A stretch of 64,000 bases of DNA from Massilia sp. TS11 (GTDB lineage Bacteria; Pseudomonadota; Gammaproteobacteria; Burkholderiales; Burkholderiaceae_D), in the NCBI RefSeq assembly GCF_022012445.1, contig NZ_JAKLTS010000002.1:310001-374000 (forward strand), read 5' to 3'. The notes below the pieces were generated by a model. The model did not search any database and had not been told where the DNA came from. It saw nothing but the letters and a program-made list of their open reading frames with translations. Positions 53,548 through 62,519 of the stretch are shown here, in pieces (position 1 is the stretch's first letter; every line of letters starts with the position of its first letter). The translations under genes and the position numbers were made by a program.

Positions 53548-54414
53548 ATGCTGGAACTGGAAAACGTCGTCAAACGCTTCGGCCGCGTCACGGCCGTCGA
53601 TGGGGTCTCGCTGCAGCTGCGCAGCGGCGTGGTCGGCCTGATCGGCCATAACGGAGCCGGCAAGACCACCCTGATGCAGATGATCGCCACCCTGGTGCGC
53701 CCGAGCGCGGGCAGCATCCGCTTCCAGGGCCAGGACATCGTGGCCCGGCCCGACGCGATCCGGCGCCGGCTCGGCTACCTGCCGCAGGATTTCGGCGTCT
53801 ACCCGAACCTGTCGGCGCGCGAATTCATGCAGTACTTTGCCGCCCTCAAGGGCGTGCGCGACCCGGCCCGCATCCGCCATCTGCTCGAACTGGTCAACCT
53901 GCACGAGCATGCGGAGCGCCCGGCGGCCGGCTTCTCGGGCGGGATGCGGCGCCGCCTCGGCATCGCCCAGGCCCTGCTGAACGACCCGGACATCCTGGTG
54001 GTCGACGAGCCGACCGCCGGCCTCGATCCAGAGGAGCGCGTGCGCTTTCGTAATCTGCTGGCCGAACTGGGGCTGCACAAGCTGGTGATCATGTCGACCC
54101 ATATCGTGTCCGACGTCGAGAGCATCGCCAGCGAACTGGCGATCATGAAGGGCGGCCGCCTGATCGACTGCGTGCAGCCGGAGACGCTGCTGGCCCAGGC
54201 GCGCGGCCAGGTCTGGCAGGCCAGCGTGGACGCGGCCGAGTACGAGGCCCTGCGCGCGCGCGTGCACGTGCTGCAGACCCAGCGCCTGGGCGCGCAGCTG
54301 CAGCTGCGCATCGCCCATCCCGAGCAGCCCTGTGCCGGCGCCGCGCCGGCCGAACCGAGCCTGGAGGAAGCGCTGATGGCGCGCCGCTACGCGCTGGCGG
54401 AGCAGGCCGCATGA
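53548..54414 (+). CDS. ABC transporter ATPase
   Basis: A 288-residue ATPase: Walker A GHNGAGKTTLMQMI, Q-loop YLPQDFGVYPNLSARE, signature FSGGMRRRLGIAQALL, Walker B ILVVDEPTAGLDPEER, H-loop MSTHIVSDVE. It is of the ABC-2/NatA type with a C-terminal extension. ACAGGGAG precedes the start. It overlaps the permease gene by four bases (ATGA). The 240-base gap upstream (53307-53547) is AT-rich around 53350-53420 and should hold promoters for both this operon and the divergent GGDEF gene. Confidence 0.9.
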   Translation: MLELENVVKRFGRVTAVDGVSLQLRSGVVGLIGHNGAGKTTLMQMIATLVRPSAGSIRFQGQDIVARPDAIRRRLGYLPQDFGVYPNLSAREFMQYFAALKGVRDPARIRHLLELVNLHEHAERPAAGFSGGMRRRLGIAQALLNDPDILVVDEPTAGLDPEERVRFRNLLAELGLHKLVIMSTHIVSDVESIASELAIMKGGRLIDCVQPETLLAQARGQVWQASVDAAEYEALRARVHVLQTQRLGAQLQLRIAHPEQPCAGAAPAEPSLEEALMARRYALAEQAA

Positions 54415-55964
54415 ACGGCCACCTGCTTGCCACCCTGGCGCTGACGGAAGTGAAGCTGCGCCTGCGCCGCCGCTCGACCCTGGCCGCCGTGCTGCTGACG
54501 GCGATCGTCGCCTGGGCCGTCATCGTCGATCCGGCCAGCGGCCACGCGGTGATGGTGATCGGCGGCCAGCGCGTGCTGTACACGAGCAGCGCGCTGGCCA
54601 TCAGCAGTGCCCTGCTGGCCGGGATGTTCTTCGGCCTGGGCGGCTTTTACCTGGTGCGCGGGCGCATCGGCGAAGATCTGCGCGCCGGCACCGGCGGCGT
54701 GATCGGCGCCAGCCCGGTCGCCAATGCCAGCTTCCTGTGGGGCCGCTGGTGCGGCGCGGTCGCCTATCTGAGCCTGCTGGTGGTCAGCTTCCTCGCGGCG
54801 ATCCTGGTGCTGCATCTGGTGCGCGGCGAAGGACCGCTCGAGCCGCTCGTCTATCTCGGCACCTATGCCGTGCTGCTGCTGCCGATGGTGGTGTTTGCGG
54901 CCAGCTGCGCGATCCTGTTCGACAGCGTGGCCGCCTTGATGGGCAAGGGCGGCGACGTGCTGTACTTCTTCGTCTGGGTACTGCAGGTCAGCCTGGTCGG
55001 CGTGCTGGGCAAGGGCGGCGGCAGTCTGCCGCTGCTGTGCGACTTCACCGGCATCCTGGTGGCCGCCAACACCCTGCAGCAGCTGCTGCACACGAACGGC
55101 TTCGCGATCGGCGCCAGCCCGTTCGACGCGACGCGGGCGGCGCTGCTGCTGCCGGCCCTGCCGTGGACCGCGTCAGCCGTGCTGCTGCGCGCCGGCGCCA
55201 CCCTGCTGGCGCTGCTGCCGCTGCTGCCCGCGGCCCTGCTGTTCCACCGCTTCTCGCCGGACCGGGTCAAGGCGCGCGCGGCCCGTCAGCGCCGCAGCCC
55301 GCTCGATCTGGCCAATGCCCTGGCGCGGCCCATGGCGCGTCTGGTCCAGCCGCTATTCGGCCTGGCCGCACGCGTGCCCGGCCTGGCAGGCCAGGTGCTG
55401 GCCGAACTGGGCCTGCTGGCCGCGGCCGCGCCGTTTTCGCTGCTGGCCCTGGCCTTGGTGCTGGCGGCCAGCGTCGCGCTGCCGGTGAGCAGTCTGGGTC
55501 CGCTGGTGGCGGCCGCGGTGGCGCTGTGGGGGATTCTGATTGCCGGCCTGGCCACACGCGACTACGAAGCCGATACCGAAGCCCTGAGCGCCAGCGTGGC
55601 CGGCGGCGAAGGCGCGCGCTTCTGGCGTCAGCTGCTGGCCACCTGGAGCAGCGGCCTGCTGTTCACCGGTGTGGCCCTGCTGCGCTGGGCGCCGGCGGCG
55701 CCGCTGCGTGCGCTGGCCCTCGCGGTTGGCGTGTTCACGCTGGCCGCGCTGGCCACGGCGCTGGGCCGGGCCGCCCGCACGGCGCGCGCCTTCCTCGGGC
55801 CCTTCCTGTTCTTCGTGTACGTGATGCTCAACGCGGCGGCGCTCGACTGGCTCGACCTGGTCGGCGCCAACGGCAGCGTCACACTCCGCGCGATCAGCCT
55901 GCACGCCGCCCTCGGCGCCGCCGCCCTCGGCCTTGCCTGGGCCGCCAGCCGCCGCGCCCGCTGA
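54411..55964 (+). CDS. ABC-2-like transporter permease
   Basis: A 517-residue membrane protein with roughly a dozen hydrophobic helices (AISSALLAGMFFGLGGFYLV, LSLLVVSFLAAILVLHLV, LLPALPWTASAVLLRAGATL, PFSLLALALVLAASVALPVS, GPFLFFVYVMLNAAALDW). It lacks its own ATPase and overlaps the ATPase gene, so they form one exporter. The substrate is unknown. A REP-like hairpin follows 21 bases after the stop. Confidence 0.82.
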   Translation: MNGHLLATLALTEVKLRLRRRSTLAAVLLTAIVAWAVIVDPASGHAVMVIGGQRVLYTSSALAISSALLAGMFFGLGGFYLVRGRIGEDLRAGTGGVIGASPVANASFLWGRWCGAVAYLSLLVVSFLAAILVLHLVRGEGPLEPLVYLGTYAVLLLPMVVFAASCAILFDSVAALMGKGGDVLYFFVWVLQVSLVGVLGKGGGSLPLLCDFTGILVAANTLQQLLHTNGFAIGASPFDATRAALLLPALPWTASAVLLRAGATLLALLPLLPAALLFHRFSPDRVKARAARQRRSPLDLANALARPMARLVQPLFGLAARVPGLAGQVLAELGLLAAAAPFSLLALALVLAASVALPVSSLGPLVAAAVALWGILIAGLATRDYEADTEALSASVAGGEGARFWRQLLATWSSGLLFTGVALLRWAPAAPLRALALAVGVFTLAALATALGRAARTARAFLGPFLFFVYVMLNAAALDWLDLVGANGSVTLRAISLHAALGAAALGLAWAASRRAR

Positions 55965-55985
55965 GCCGGAAAATGCGGATAAGAA

Positions 55986-56041
55986 AAATCGGGGTCAGAC
56001 CCCATTTATCCGTGCGGAAAAATGGGGTCTGACCCCGATTT
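55986..56041. repeat. REP-like hairpin with perfect 22-base inverted arms
   Basis: Arms 55986-56007 and 56020-56041 are perfect reverse complements around a 12-base loop, and each arm contains the sub-palindrome GGGGTCAGACCCC. It sits between two convergent transcription units. Its GGGGTCAG core is shared with the element at 35709. Confidence 0.75.
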
Positions 56042-56075
56042 GTTTGGGGGCAAGGTCTTGCTTGGGGGCGCGGAT

Positions 56076-56104
56076 AAAAAAACGCCTGCCGGGTTGGGCA
56101 GGCG
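56076..56104 (-). terminator. Intrinsic terminator for the minus strand
   Basis: On the minus strand CGCCTGCC pairs with GGCAGGCG around a six-base loop and is followed by seven T. It lies about 145 bases after the ABC exporter stop at 56250. The stretch 56105-56249 between them has no coding frame I can support. Confidence 0.8.
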
Positions 56105-56249
56105 CTGAGAAGGAGGCCTTGGTGTGCACGGGAAGGACACCCCAAGACAGCGGCATTACCTGTGAGCTGCAAAGCCGTTGAATGCACTATATCGGTGCGC
56201 CAGTCGCCGCGCACTTGTACTTTGGTGCTATTGGCCGGCGGCGCCGCTC

Positions 56250-58028
56250 TCAGGCGGCGATCTGTTGGAGCTGGTAAAGGCGCTGGTAAATACCGCCCTC
56301 GATCGCCATCAGCGCCGCATGCTCGCCCGCCTCGGCCAGGCGGCCGTGATTGAGCACCACGATGTGGTCGGCCTCGCGGATCGTCGACAGGCGGTGGGCG
56401 ATGGCCACCACCGTGACCTGGCCACGCAGCGCGTGCAGGGCCGCCTGCACCACCTGCTCGGTGGCCGAGTCGATATGGGCCGTGGCTTCGTCCAGCAGCA
56501 GGATGGCGGGCTGGCCGGCCAGCGCGCGGGCGATCGCGATCAGCTGCTTCTGCCCGGTCGACAGGCGCGCGCCGTTTTCGCCCAGGTCGGTGTCGTAGCC
56601 TTGTTCGAGCGCGCCGATGAAGTCGTGCGCATGGGCCGCGCGCGCGGCCGCCTCGATCGCCGCCTGGCTCAGACCGCGCCCCATGTCGATGTTCTCGCGC
56701 ACGCTGGCCGCCAGCAGGAAGGGGTCCTGCGGCACCAGGCCGACGTGGGCGCGGAAGTCCTCGTTGGCGAGGCCGGCCAGCGCGTGTCCGCCGATCTCGA
56801 TCCGGCCTTCCCACGGCTGGTAATAACGCAGCAGCAGCGACAGCAGCGTGGATTTGCCGCTGCCCGTGTGGCCGACGATGCCGACAAAACTGCCGTGGGC
56901 GATGCGCAGGTCGAGCCCGTGCAGGACCGGCTGCCCGTCGACATAGCCGAAGCGCACGCCCTGCATGGCGATGGCTGGGGCGCCCGGCAGCGGCAGCAGG
57001 CGCTGGCCGGCGCGGCCGGCCGCATGTTCGGGCGCGCCCGGTTCGTCGAGCAGGTCGGCCACGCGCGCGGCCGATACCACGGCCTGCTGCAGCGAGGAGA
57101 ACTGCAGGGTGATCTCGGTCAGCGGCTCGATCACGCGGGCGATGTAGTTCAGGAAGGCGTACAGCACGCCGACTTCGATGGCGTCGAGCGGGCGCTGGCC
57201 GAAGCTGTAGATGACCACCACCAGCATCGCCATATTCAGCAGGTCGAGCGCGGGACGCAGCAGCCAGGCATTGGCGGCCAGCTCTTTGCGGCGCGACTGG
57301 TAGTGCGCCCAGCTGGTGTCGGCGAAGCGCTGGCCGAAGCGGCCGGCCGCATTCGCCGCCTGCAGCACCTGCATGCCGCTGATCGACTCGGCCATCTGGC
57401 CATTGATCTCGCTGCGCAGCTGGCGCGAGCGCGCCACCGCCGGTGCCGACAGCTTCTGGTAAAGCCAGACGATGCCCAGCACGGCCGGCACCAGGGTCAG
57501 CATCACCAGCATCAGGCGCACATCCAGCCAGGCCATCGCAATCGTGGTCCCGAGCAGCATGATGCCGCTGTTCAGGATGACGAACAGGGCCTGGATGTAC
57601 AGGCCTTTGACGGCCTCGGTGTCGTTCGTCACACGTGAAATCAGCTGGCCCGTGATGGCGCGGTCGAAGAAGGCCATCGGCAGGCGCAGCACATGGTCGA
57701 AGACGCGCTCGCGCAGGCGCTGCACGCTGCGCATGGCGGCGCCGGCCAGACGCACCAGCTGGAAGTAGCGCAGCAGGCTGGCGGCCCAGCCGCTGACGAG
57801 GGCGCCGCCGATCAGCGCGGCCATCAGCCAGGCTTCGGGCGCGCGCGGCACCAGATAGCGGTCGATGAGGGCTTTGCCGAGCAGGGGGCCGAGCACGTCG
57901 AGCGCGGCCGCGGCCAGCAGCAGCACGAAGGCCAGGCCGACGGCGCGCGCATCGGGACGGGCGGCCGCACGCAGCAGCGCGAAGGCGCGCCCGGCCTGGC
58001 GGCGCAGGGTGGGGGAATCAGGCGGCAT
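56250..58028 (-). CDS. ABC exporter half-transporter (MdlB/MsbA type), second of a pair
   Basis: A 592-residue protein with an N-terminal six-helix exporter domain and a C-terminal ATPase: Walker A GHTGSGKSTLLSLLL, signature LSTGQKQLIAIARAL (Thr in place of the usual Gly), Walker B AILLLDEATAHIDSATE, H-loop AIAHRLSTI. The preceding gene encodes a related half-transporter and the two overlap by 11 bases, so they probably form a heterodimer like MdlAB. The ATG at 58028 gives the family-length protein. Confidence 0.85.
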   Translation of the reverse strand: MPPDSPTLRRQAGRAFALLRAAARPDARAVGLAFVLLLAAAALDVLGPLLGKALIDRYLVPRAPEAWLMAALIGGALVSGWAASLLRYFQLVRLAGAAMRSVQRLRERVFDHVLRLPMAFFDRAITGQLISRVTNDTEAVKGLYIQALFVILNSGIMLLGTTIAMAWLDVRLMLVMLTLVPAVLGIVWLYQKLSAPAVARSRQLRSEINGQMAESISGMQVLQAANAAGRFGQRFADTSWAHYQSRRKELAANAWLLRPALDLLNMAMLVVVIYSFGQRPLDAIEVGVLYAFLNYIARVIEPLTEITLQFSSLQQAVVSAARVADLLDEPGAPEHAAGRAGQRLLPLPGAPAIAMQGVRFGYVDGQPVLHGLDLRIAHGSFVGIVGHTGSGKSTLLSLLLRYYQPWEGRIEIGGHALAGLANEDFRAHVGLVPQDPFLLAASVRENIDMGRGLSQAAIEAAARAAHAHDFIGALEQGYDTDLGENGARLSTGQKQLIAIARALAGQPAILLLDEATAHIDSATEQVVQAALHALRGQVTVVAIAHRLSTIREADHIVVLNHGRLAEAGEHAALMAIEGGIYQRLYQLQQIAA

Positions 58029-59769
58029 CGAGGCTGGCCTCCAGTTGTTGGTAGCGCCACTGGCTGGCATACCAGCCCTGGAGCGCAAGCAGTTCGGCGT
58101 GGGTGCCGCGTTCGGTCACGCGGCCGTCCTTCAGGACCAGGATCTCATCGGCGTCGGCCACGGCCGACAGGCGATGGCTGGTGATCAGCACGGCCCGCTC
58201 GGGCTGGCGCGCGCGCAGTTCGGCCAGATGGCGCAGGATGCGCGTCTCGGTGCCGGTGTCGACCGCTGACAGGGCGTCGTCGAGCAGCAGCAGCGGGCAT
58301 TCGGCCAGCAGGGCGCGCGCAATCGCCACGCGTTGGCGCTGGCCGCCCGACAGGGTGATGCCGCGCTCGCCGACTTCGGTCTGGTAGCCGTGCGGGAAGC
58401 GCAGGATGTCCTCGTGGATGGCGGCCATGCGCGCGGCCGCTTCGATCTGGGCCTGGCTGGCATCGGGCCGGCCCAGCGCGATGTTCTCGGCGATCGGGGC
58501 CGAGAACAGGAAGGACTCCTGCGGCACCCAGGCCATGGCTGCGCGCAGGCGCGCCAGCGGGTAGTCGTGCAGGGCGGTGGCGCCCCAGGCCACGCTGCCG
58601 GCGCTCGGTTCGAGCTGGCGCAGCAGCAGGCGCACCAGGGTGCTCTTGCCGCAGCCGGTCGGGCCGACCACGCCGATCGTCTGGCCGGGCGCGATCTGCA
58701 GGTCGATGTCTTGCAAGGCCGGGGCCTGCTCGGCGCCATAGCGCGCGCAGGCCGCCTGCAGGCGGATGGTGCCGCTGGGCGCCACGTCGTGGCGGCCGTC
58801 GTCGCCGATCGCCAGCGGCGCTTCCAGCACCGGCAGCAGGCGCGCCCAGGCGGCCTTGCCGCGTTCGATCAGGGCCAGCACCCAGCCGGCCGCCCACATC
58901 GGCCAGATCAGCTGGGCCAGATACATGCCGAAGGAGGTCAGCTGGCCGACCGTCAGTTCGCCCTGCAGCACCAGATAGCTGCCAGCCGCCAGCGTCAGGG
59001 CGCTGGAGGCGGCCAGGGTCAGGCCGACCGCCGGTTCGAACGCGGCCTCCCAGCGCTGGGCCTTGGCGCTGGCCGCCGCCGCGGCGCCGGCCAATTGCTG
59101 GAACTGGCCGCTCGAGCGTGGCTCCAGCCCGAGCGCGCGCAGGGTGCGCACGCCGGAGACCGACTGCTGCACATGGTCGTTCAACTGGGCGAAGCGCTGC
59201 AGCGCCTCGCGCGAGGCGTCGTGGATGCGGCGCGAAATGCGCGCGAAGGCCCAGGCCATGAAGGGGAAGGGCAGCAGGGCCACCAGGGCCAAGCGCCAGT
59301 CGACCCCGAACAGCATCGCCCCGAGCACCATCAGCAGGGTCTGGGTGCCGTCGAAGCCGGCCAGCAGGGCGTCGCCGGCGGCGCCCTCGATGGCGTCGAT
59401 ATCATTCGTGGCCAGCGCCATCAGGTCGCCCGTGCGCTGGCGCTGGAAGAAGCCCGGACCCTGCTGGGCCAGACGCTGGTAGAAGCGTTGGCGCAGCTCG
59501 ACCCCGAGCTGGAAGGCGGCCGCGAACAGCAGCTGGCGCCAGCCTACGCGCAGCAGGTAGATGGCCACACCGGTGGCGGCCAGCAGGCCCAGTTGCTGCA
59601 GCAGCGCGGACTGGCCGAGGCTGTGCGTGGCCAGGCCGTCGACCAGGTGGCCGACGCGGCGCGGAATACTCACCGTCAGGACGGCGATGGCCGTCAGCAT
59701 CAGGGCGGAAATGGCATACGCGCGCCAGTGGCGGCGCACGAAGCCGGCGATCAGGCGGGCAAGGGTCAT
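58018..59769 (-). CDS. ABC exporter half-transporter (MdlA type), first of a pair
   Basis: A 583-residue protein with six membrane helices (for example YAISALMLTAIAVLTVSIPR) and a C-terminal ATPase: Walker A GPTGCGKSTLVRLLL, signature LSGGQRQRVAIARALL, Walker B LLLLDDALSAVDTGTE, H-loop ITSHRLSAV. The Walker B is followed by Asp where the catalytic Glu normally sits, so this subunit may have a degenerate ATP site, as is common in heterodimeric ABC exporters; the partner downstream retains Glu (DEAT). Transport substrate unknown. Confidence 0.87.
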   Translation of the reverse strand: MTLARLIAGFVRRHWRAYAISALMLTAIAVLTVSIPRRVGHLVDGLATHSLGQSALLQQLGLLAATGVAIYLLRVGWRQLLFAAAFQLGVELRQRFYQRLAQQGPGFFQRQRTGDLMALATNDIDAIEGAAGDALLAGFDGTQTLLMVLGAMLFGVDWRLALVALLPFPFMAWAFARISRRIHDASREALQRFAQLNDHVQQSVSGVRTLRALGLEPRSSGQFQQLAGAAAAASAKAQRWEAAFEPAVGLTLAASSALTLAAGSYLVLQGELTVGQLTSFGMYLAQLIWPMWAAGWVLALIERGKAAWARLLPVLEAPLAIGDDGRHDVAPSGTIRLQAACARYGAEQAPALQDIDLQIAPGQTIGVVGPTGCGKSTLVRLLLRQLEPSAGSVAWGATALHDYPLARLRAAMAWVPQESFLFSAPIAENIALGRPDASQAQIEAAARMAAIHEDILRFPHGYQTEVGERGITLSGGQRQRVAIARALLAECPLLLLDDALSAVDTGTETRILRHLAELRARQPERAVLITSHRLSAVADADEILVLKDGRVTERGTHAELLALQGWYASQWRYQQLEASLDAA

Positions 59770-59806
59770 GCGTATGGGTCAGGGAGCAGGGCCCCGTGAA
59801 TAAAAG

Positions 59807-59836
59807 AAGGGGCCGAAGCCCCTTACTTTAACGGAT
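59807..59836 (-). terminator. Terminator downstream of the phasin gene
   Basis: AAGGGGC and GCCCCTT form a stem with a four-base loop (TTCG on the minus strand), followed on the minus strand by CTTTTATT. It lies between the phasin stop (59852) and the ABC exporter start (59769), so it separates the two minus-strand units. Confidence 0.6.
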
Positions 59837-59851
59837 TGGCGCGGCCGCCGC

Positions 59852-60508
59852 TTACTTGGTTTTGGCGGCCGGGCCTTCGCTGACGGCGACCGGCTTGGGC
59901 GGCGCCTGCGGATCGACCGCCTCCGGCTTCACGCGCGGGACGGCCACGCGGCGCGTGGACGGTACCGGGAACGCGGCCGGCTTGGCAGGCGCCGTCGCCC
60001 CGCCTTCGAGCACGGCGACGGCCTTGGCCACCGGCTTGGCGCGCGCCTTGGGCACGGTGCTGGTGACGGGCGCGGCCTTGGCGACCAGCGGCTTTTTGCT
60101 CGCCTTGGCGGGCTTGACGACGGGCTTGATGGCGGGCTTGCTGGCGGGCTTGCTGGTGGCCGCGCTGGCCACGGCAGGCAGGGCGCGCGGCGCTGCCGGC
60201 GCTTGCGGCGTCCGGGGCAGATGGCTGAAGGCGGCCCCGGCGGCACGCAGCAGGGCGGCCTGGGTGCCGCTGGCGATCTCGCTCAGGCCGTGGCCGAGCG
60301 CGCTGGCGCGCGCCCAGTCGACCTGGAACAGCGCCGCCGGATCCTGGTCGATCCAGAGCTTGCGCGCCAGTTCCTGGCTGTGCTGCAGTTGCGCGCGGGC
60401 CGAGCGCACCTGCAGGGCCGCCAGCTTTTCGGCATTGGCGAAGGCTTCGTGGGCCAGGATGCCAAGGGCATTCAACTGGGCGTGCAGGGCTTCGGGAATG
60501 GTCGGCAT
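59852..60508 (-). CDS. Phasin family protein with Lys/Ala/Pro-rich tail
   Basis: A 218-residue protein. The first 90 residues are amphipathic helices typical of phasins (LGILAHEAFANAEKLAALQV, LQHSQELARKLWIDQD), which coat polyhydroxyalkanoate granules. From about residue 105 the sequence is a low-complexity Lys/Ala/Pro tail (SKPASKPAIKPVVKPAKASK, KARAKPVAKAVAVLEGG) like histone H1 or AlgP, which could bind nucleic acid and link granules to the nucleoid. GGAG lies upstream of the ATG. PHA synthase genes are not in this window. Confidence 0.75.
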   Translation of the reverse strand: MPTIPEALHAQLNALGILAHEAFANAEKLAALQVRSARAQLQHSQELARKLWIDQDPAALFQVDWARASALGHGLSEIASGTQAALLRAAGAAFSHLPRTPQAPAAPRALPAVASAATSKPASKPAIKPVVKPAKASKKPLVAKAAPVTSTVPKARAKPVAKAVAVLEGGATAPAKPAAFPVPSTRRVAVPRVKPEAVDPQAPPKPVAVSEGPAAKTK

Positions 60509-60605
60509 GGCTCGCTCCTTTTGTGCATTGCGATTAGCCTAGTGTAGTGGCTTTTTTGGCCAATTGCCAGAATTTGCATTGCAATGCAACACGACTGTCA
60601 CATGC

Positions 60606-61061
60606 CTATTTGTAGACCCCGGCGCAGAAGATGAAAGCCTGTTCGCGCTCGCAGTAGGTGAGCTTGGGCTCGATCTTCTGGGTGTCCGGATTATTGAACT
60701 TGTACTCCTGCCAGAAGCTGCCCTTGCTGCGCGCCAGCTCGACGCGTTCGCGCACGAAGGCCTTGCCGTCGACATCGCGCATGTCGATCAGGCTTTTGCC
60801 GACCATGCGCGGATTGGTGCCATGCGCCTTGACCACGCCGTCCATGTCGTAGATCGTCAGGTAGAGATCGCGGTCGCTGAACATGCCGCCTTTGGTATTG
60901 GCTTCGCGGAAGGTGGCGTCGGGTCCGTTTTTCTTCAGGTAGGCGATGCCCTTTTTGACCATGGCCTCGGCCTCGGCTTTGGAGGCGCCGCCGCTGGCGG
61001 CGTGCAGGGGCAGGGCGGTGGCGAGCAGGCCGGCCACGGCCAGGCTGAATAGCTTGCGCAT
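60606..61061 (-). CDS. Secreted single Cache-domain protein
   Basis: A 151-residue protein with signal peptide (FSLAVAGLLATALPLHAASG) and a Cache-type ligand domain (AMVKKGIAYLKKNGPDATFR, DLYLTIYDMDGVVKAHGTNP, SFWQEYKF). Such stand-alone periplasmic Cache proteins resemble chemoreceptor sensor domains without the signalling part. GGGAGAC precedes the start. It may bind a small carboxylate; no partner is evident except the chemoreceptor beginning at 63673. Divergent from the cytosine deaminase gene. Confidence 0.8.
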   Translation of the reverse strand: MRKLFSLAVAGLLATALPLHAASGGASKAEAEAMVKKGIAYLKKNGPDATFREANTKGGMFSDRDLYLTIYDMDGVVKAHGTNPRMVGKSLIDMRDVDGKAFVRERVELARSKGSFWQEYKFNNPDTQKIEPKLTYCEREQAFIFCAGVYK

Positions 61062-61185
61062 GGAAGTCTCCCGGTTGTAGTTGTGATGTGGCGTTTTGAG
61101 TCTAGCACCGGGTCTGGCGCGCCCTCGCACGATTGGCAGCCCGCGCCAGCTGTGCGAGGATGTGGCCGAGCAAACAAGGAGCCCT

Positions 61186-62469
61186 ATGGACCTCATCCTG
61201 CGACACGCCAGCCTGCCTGACGGCCGGCGCGACATCGACATCGGCATCAGCGGCGAGCGCATCGCCGCCGTGGCACCGCGCCTGGCCGCGCAAGGCGCCA
61301 TCGAGATCGACTGCCAGGGCGACCTGGTCTGCCCGCCCTTTGTCGACGCCCACTTCCATCTCGACGCCACCCTCAGCTATGGCCTGCCGCGCGTGAACGC
61401 CTCCGGCACCCTGCTCGAAGGGATCGCTCTGTGGGGCGAACTGAAGCCGCAGCTTACCCAGGACGCCCTGGTGCAACGCGCGCTCGCCTATTGCGACTGG
61501 GCGGTGGCGCGCGGCCTGCTGGCCATCCGCAGCCATGTCGACGTGTGCGACCCGCGCCTGCTGGCGGTGGAAGCCCTGCTGCACGTGCGCGAGCGGGTGC
61601 GCGATCGGATCGACCTGCAGCTGGTGGCTTTTCCCCAGGATGGCCTGCTGCGCGCGCCGGGTGCGCTCGACAACCTGCGCCGCGCGCTCGACATGGGCGT
61701 GGACGTGGTCGGCGGCATCCCGCATGGCGAGCGCACGATGGACGAAGGCGCGCGCGCGGTGCGCATCCTGTGCGAGCTGGCGGCCGCGCGCGGCCTGCGC
61801 GTGGACATGCATTGCGACGAGTCGGACGACCCGCTCTCGCGCCACATCGAAACCCTGGCCTTCGAGACGCAGCGCCTTGGCCTGCAGGGCCGCGTGGCCG
61901 GTTCGCATCTGACTTCGATGCACTCGATGGACAACTACTACGTCAGCAAGCTGCTGCCGCTGATGCGCGAGGCCGGCGTCGCCGCCATCGCCAACCCGCT
62001 GATCAACATCACTCTGCAGGGCCGCCACGACAGCTACCCGAAACGGCGCGGCATGACGCGCGTGCCCGAGCTGCTGGCCGCCGGGATCGAGGTCGCCTTC
62101 GGTCACGACTGCGTGCTCGACCCCTGGTACAGCCTCGGGTCGGCCGACATGCTGGAGGTGGCGCACATGGGCCTGCACGTGGCGCAGATGACCAGCCAGG
62201 CCGCGATGGCGCAGTGCTTCGCCCTGGTGACGGAAGCGCCGGCGCGCATCCTCGGTCTCGATGGCTATGGCATCGCGCCCGGCTGCTACGCCGACCTGGT
62301 GCGCCTGGACGCGCCCAGCCCAATCGACGCGATCCGCCTGCGCGCCGCGCGCCGTCTGGTGCTGCGGCGCGGGCGCGTGCTGGCCGAGGCGGCGCCTGCG
62401 CGCGTCACCCTGCACACCGATGGTGGTGTGCGCGATATCGACTTTCGGTTGTCGCCCGGGGCCGGCTGA
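61186..62469 (+). CDS. codA: Cytosine deaminase
   Basis: A 427-residue amidohydrolase that matches E. coli CodA along its length (ANPLINITLQGRHDSYPKRR, FGHDCVLDPWYSLGSADML, MGLHVAQMTSQAA). All residues known for CodA chemistry are present at a constant shift of five: His56 and His58 (HFHLD), Gln151, His209 and Glu212 (HCDE), His241 and Asp308 (GHDCV). It converts cytosine to uracil and ammonia in pyrimidine salvage; related enzymes also deaminate isoguanine or other rings. No cytosine permease (codB) lies beside it. ACAAGGAG precedes the ATG at 61186. Confidence 0.88.
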   Translation: MDLILRHASLPDGRRDIDIGISGERIAAVAPRLAAQGAIEIDCQGDLVCPPFVDAHFHLDATLSYGLPRVNASGTLLEGIALWGELKPQLTQDALVQRALAYCDWAVARGLLAIRSHVDVCDPRLLAVEALLHVRERVRDRIDLQLVAFPQDGLLRAPGALDNLRRALDMGVDVVGGIPHGERTMDEGARAVRILCELAAARGLRVDMHCDESDDPLSRHIETLAFETQRLGLQGRVAGSHLTSMHSMDNYYVSKLLPLMREAGVAAIANPLINITLQGRHDSYPKRRGMTRVPELLAAGIEVAFGHDCVLDPWYSLGSADMLEVAHMGLHVAQMTSQAAMAQCFALVTEAPARILGLDGYGIAPGCYADLVRLDAPSPIDAIRLRAARRLVLRRGRVLAEAAPARVTLHTDGGVRDIDFRLSPGAG

Positions 62470-62519
62470 TGCTATGCTGGCCCTGGCTGAATTTAACCGG
62501 TTTGAGCGAGGGTCTGCGC

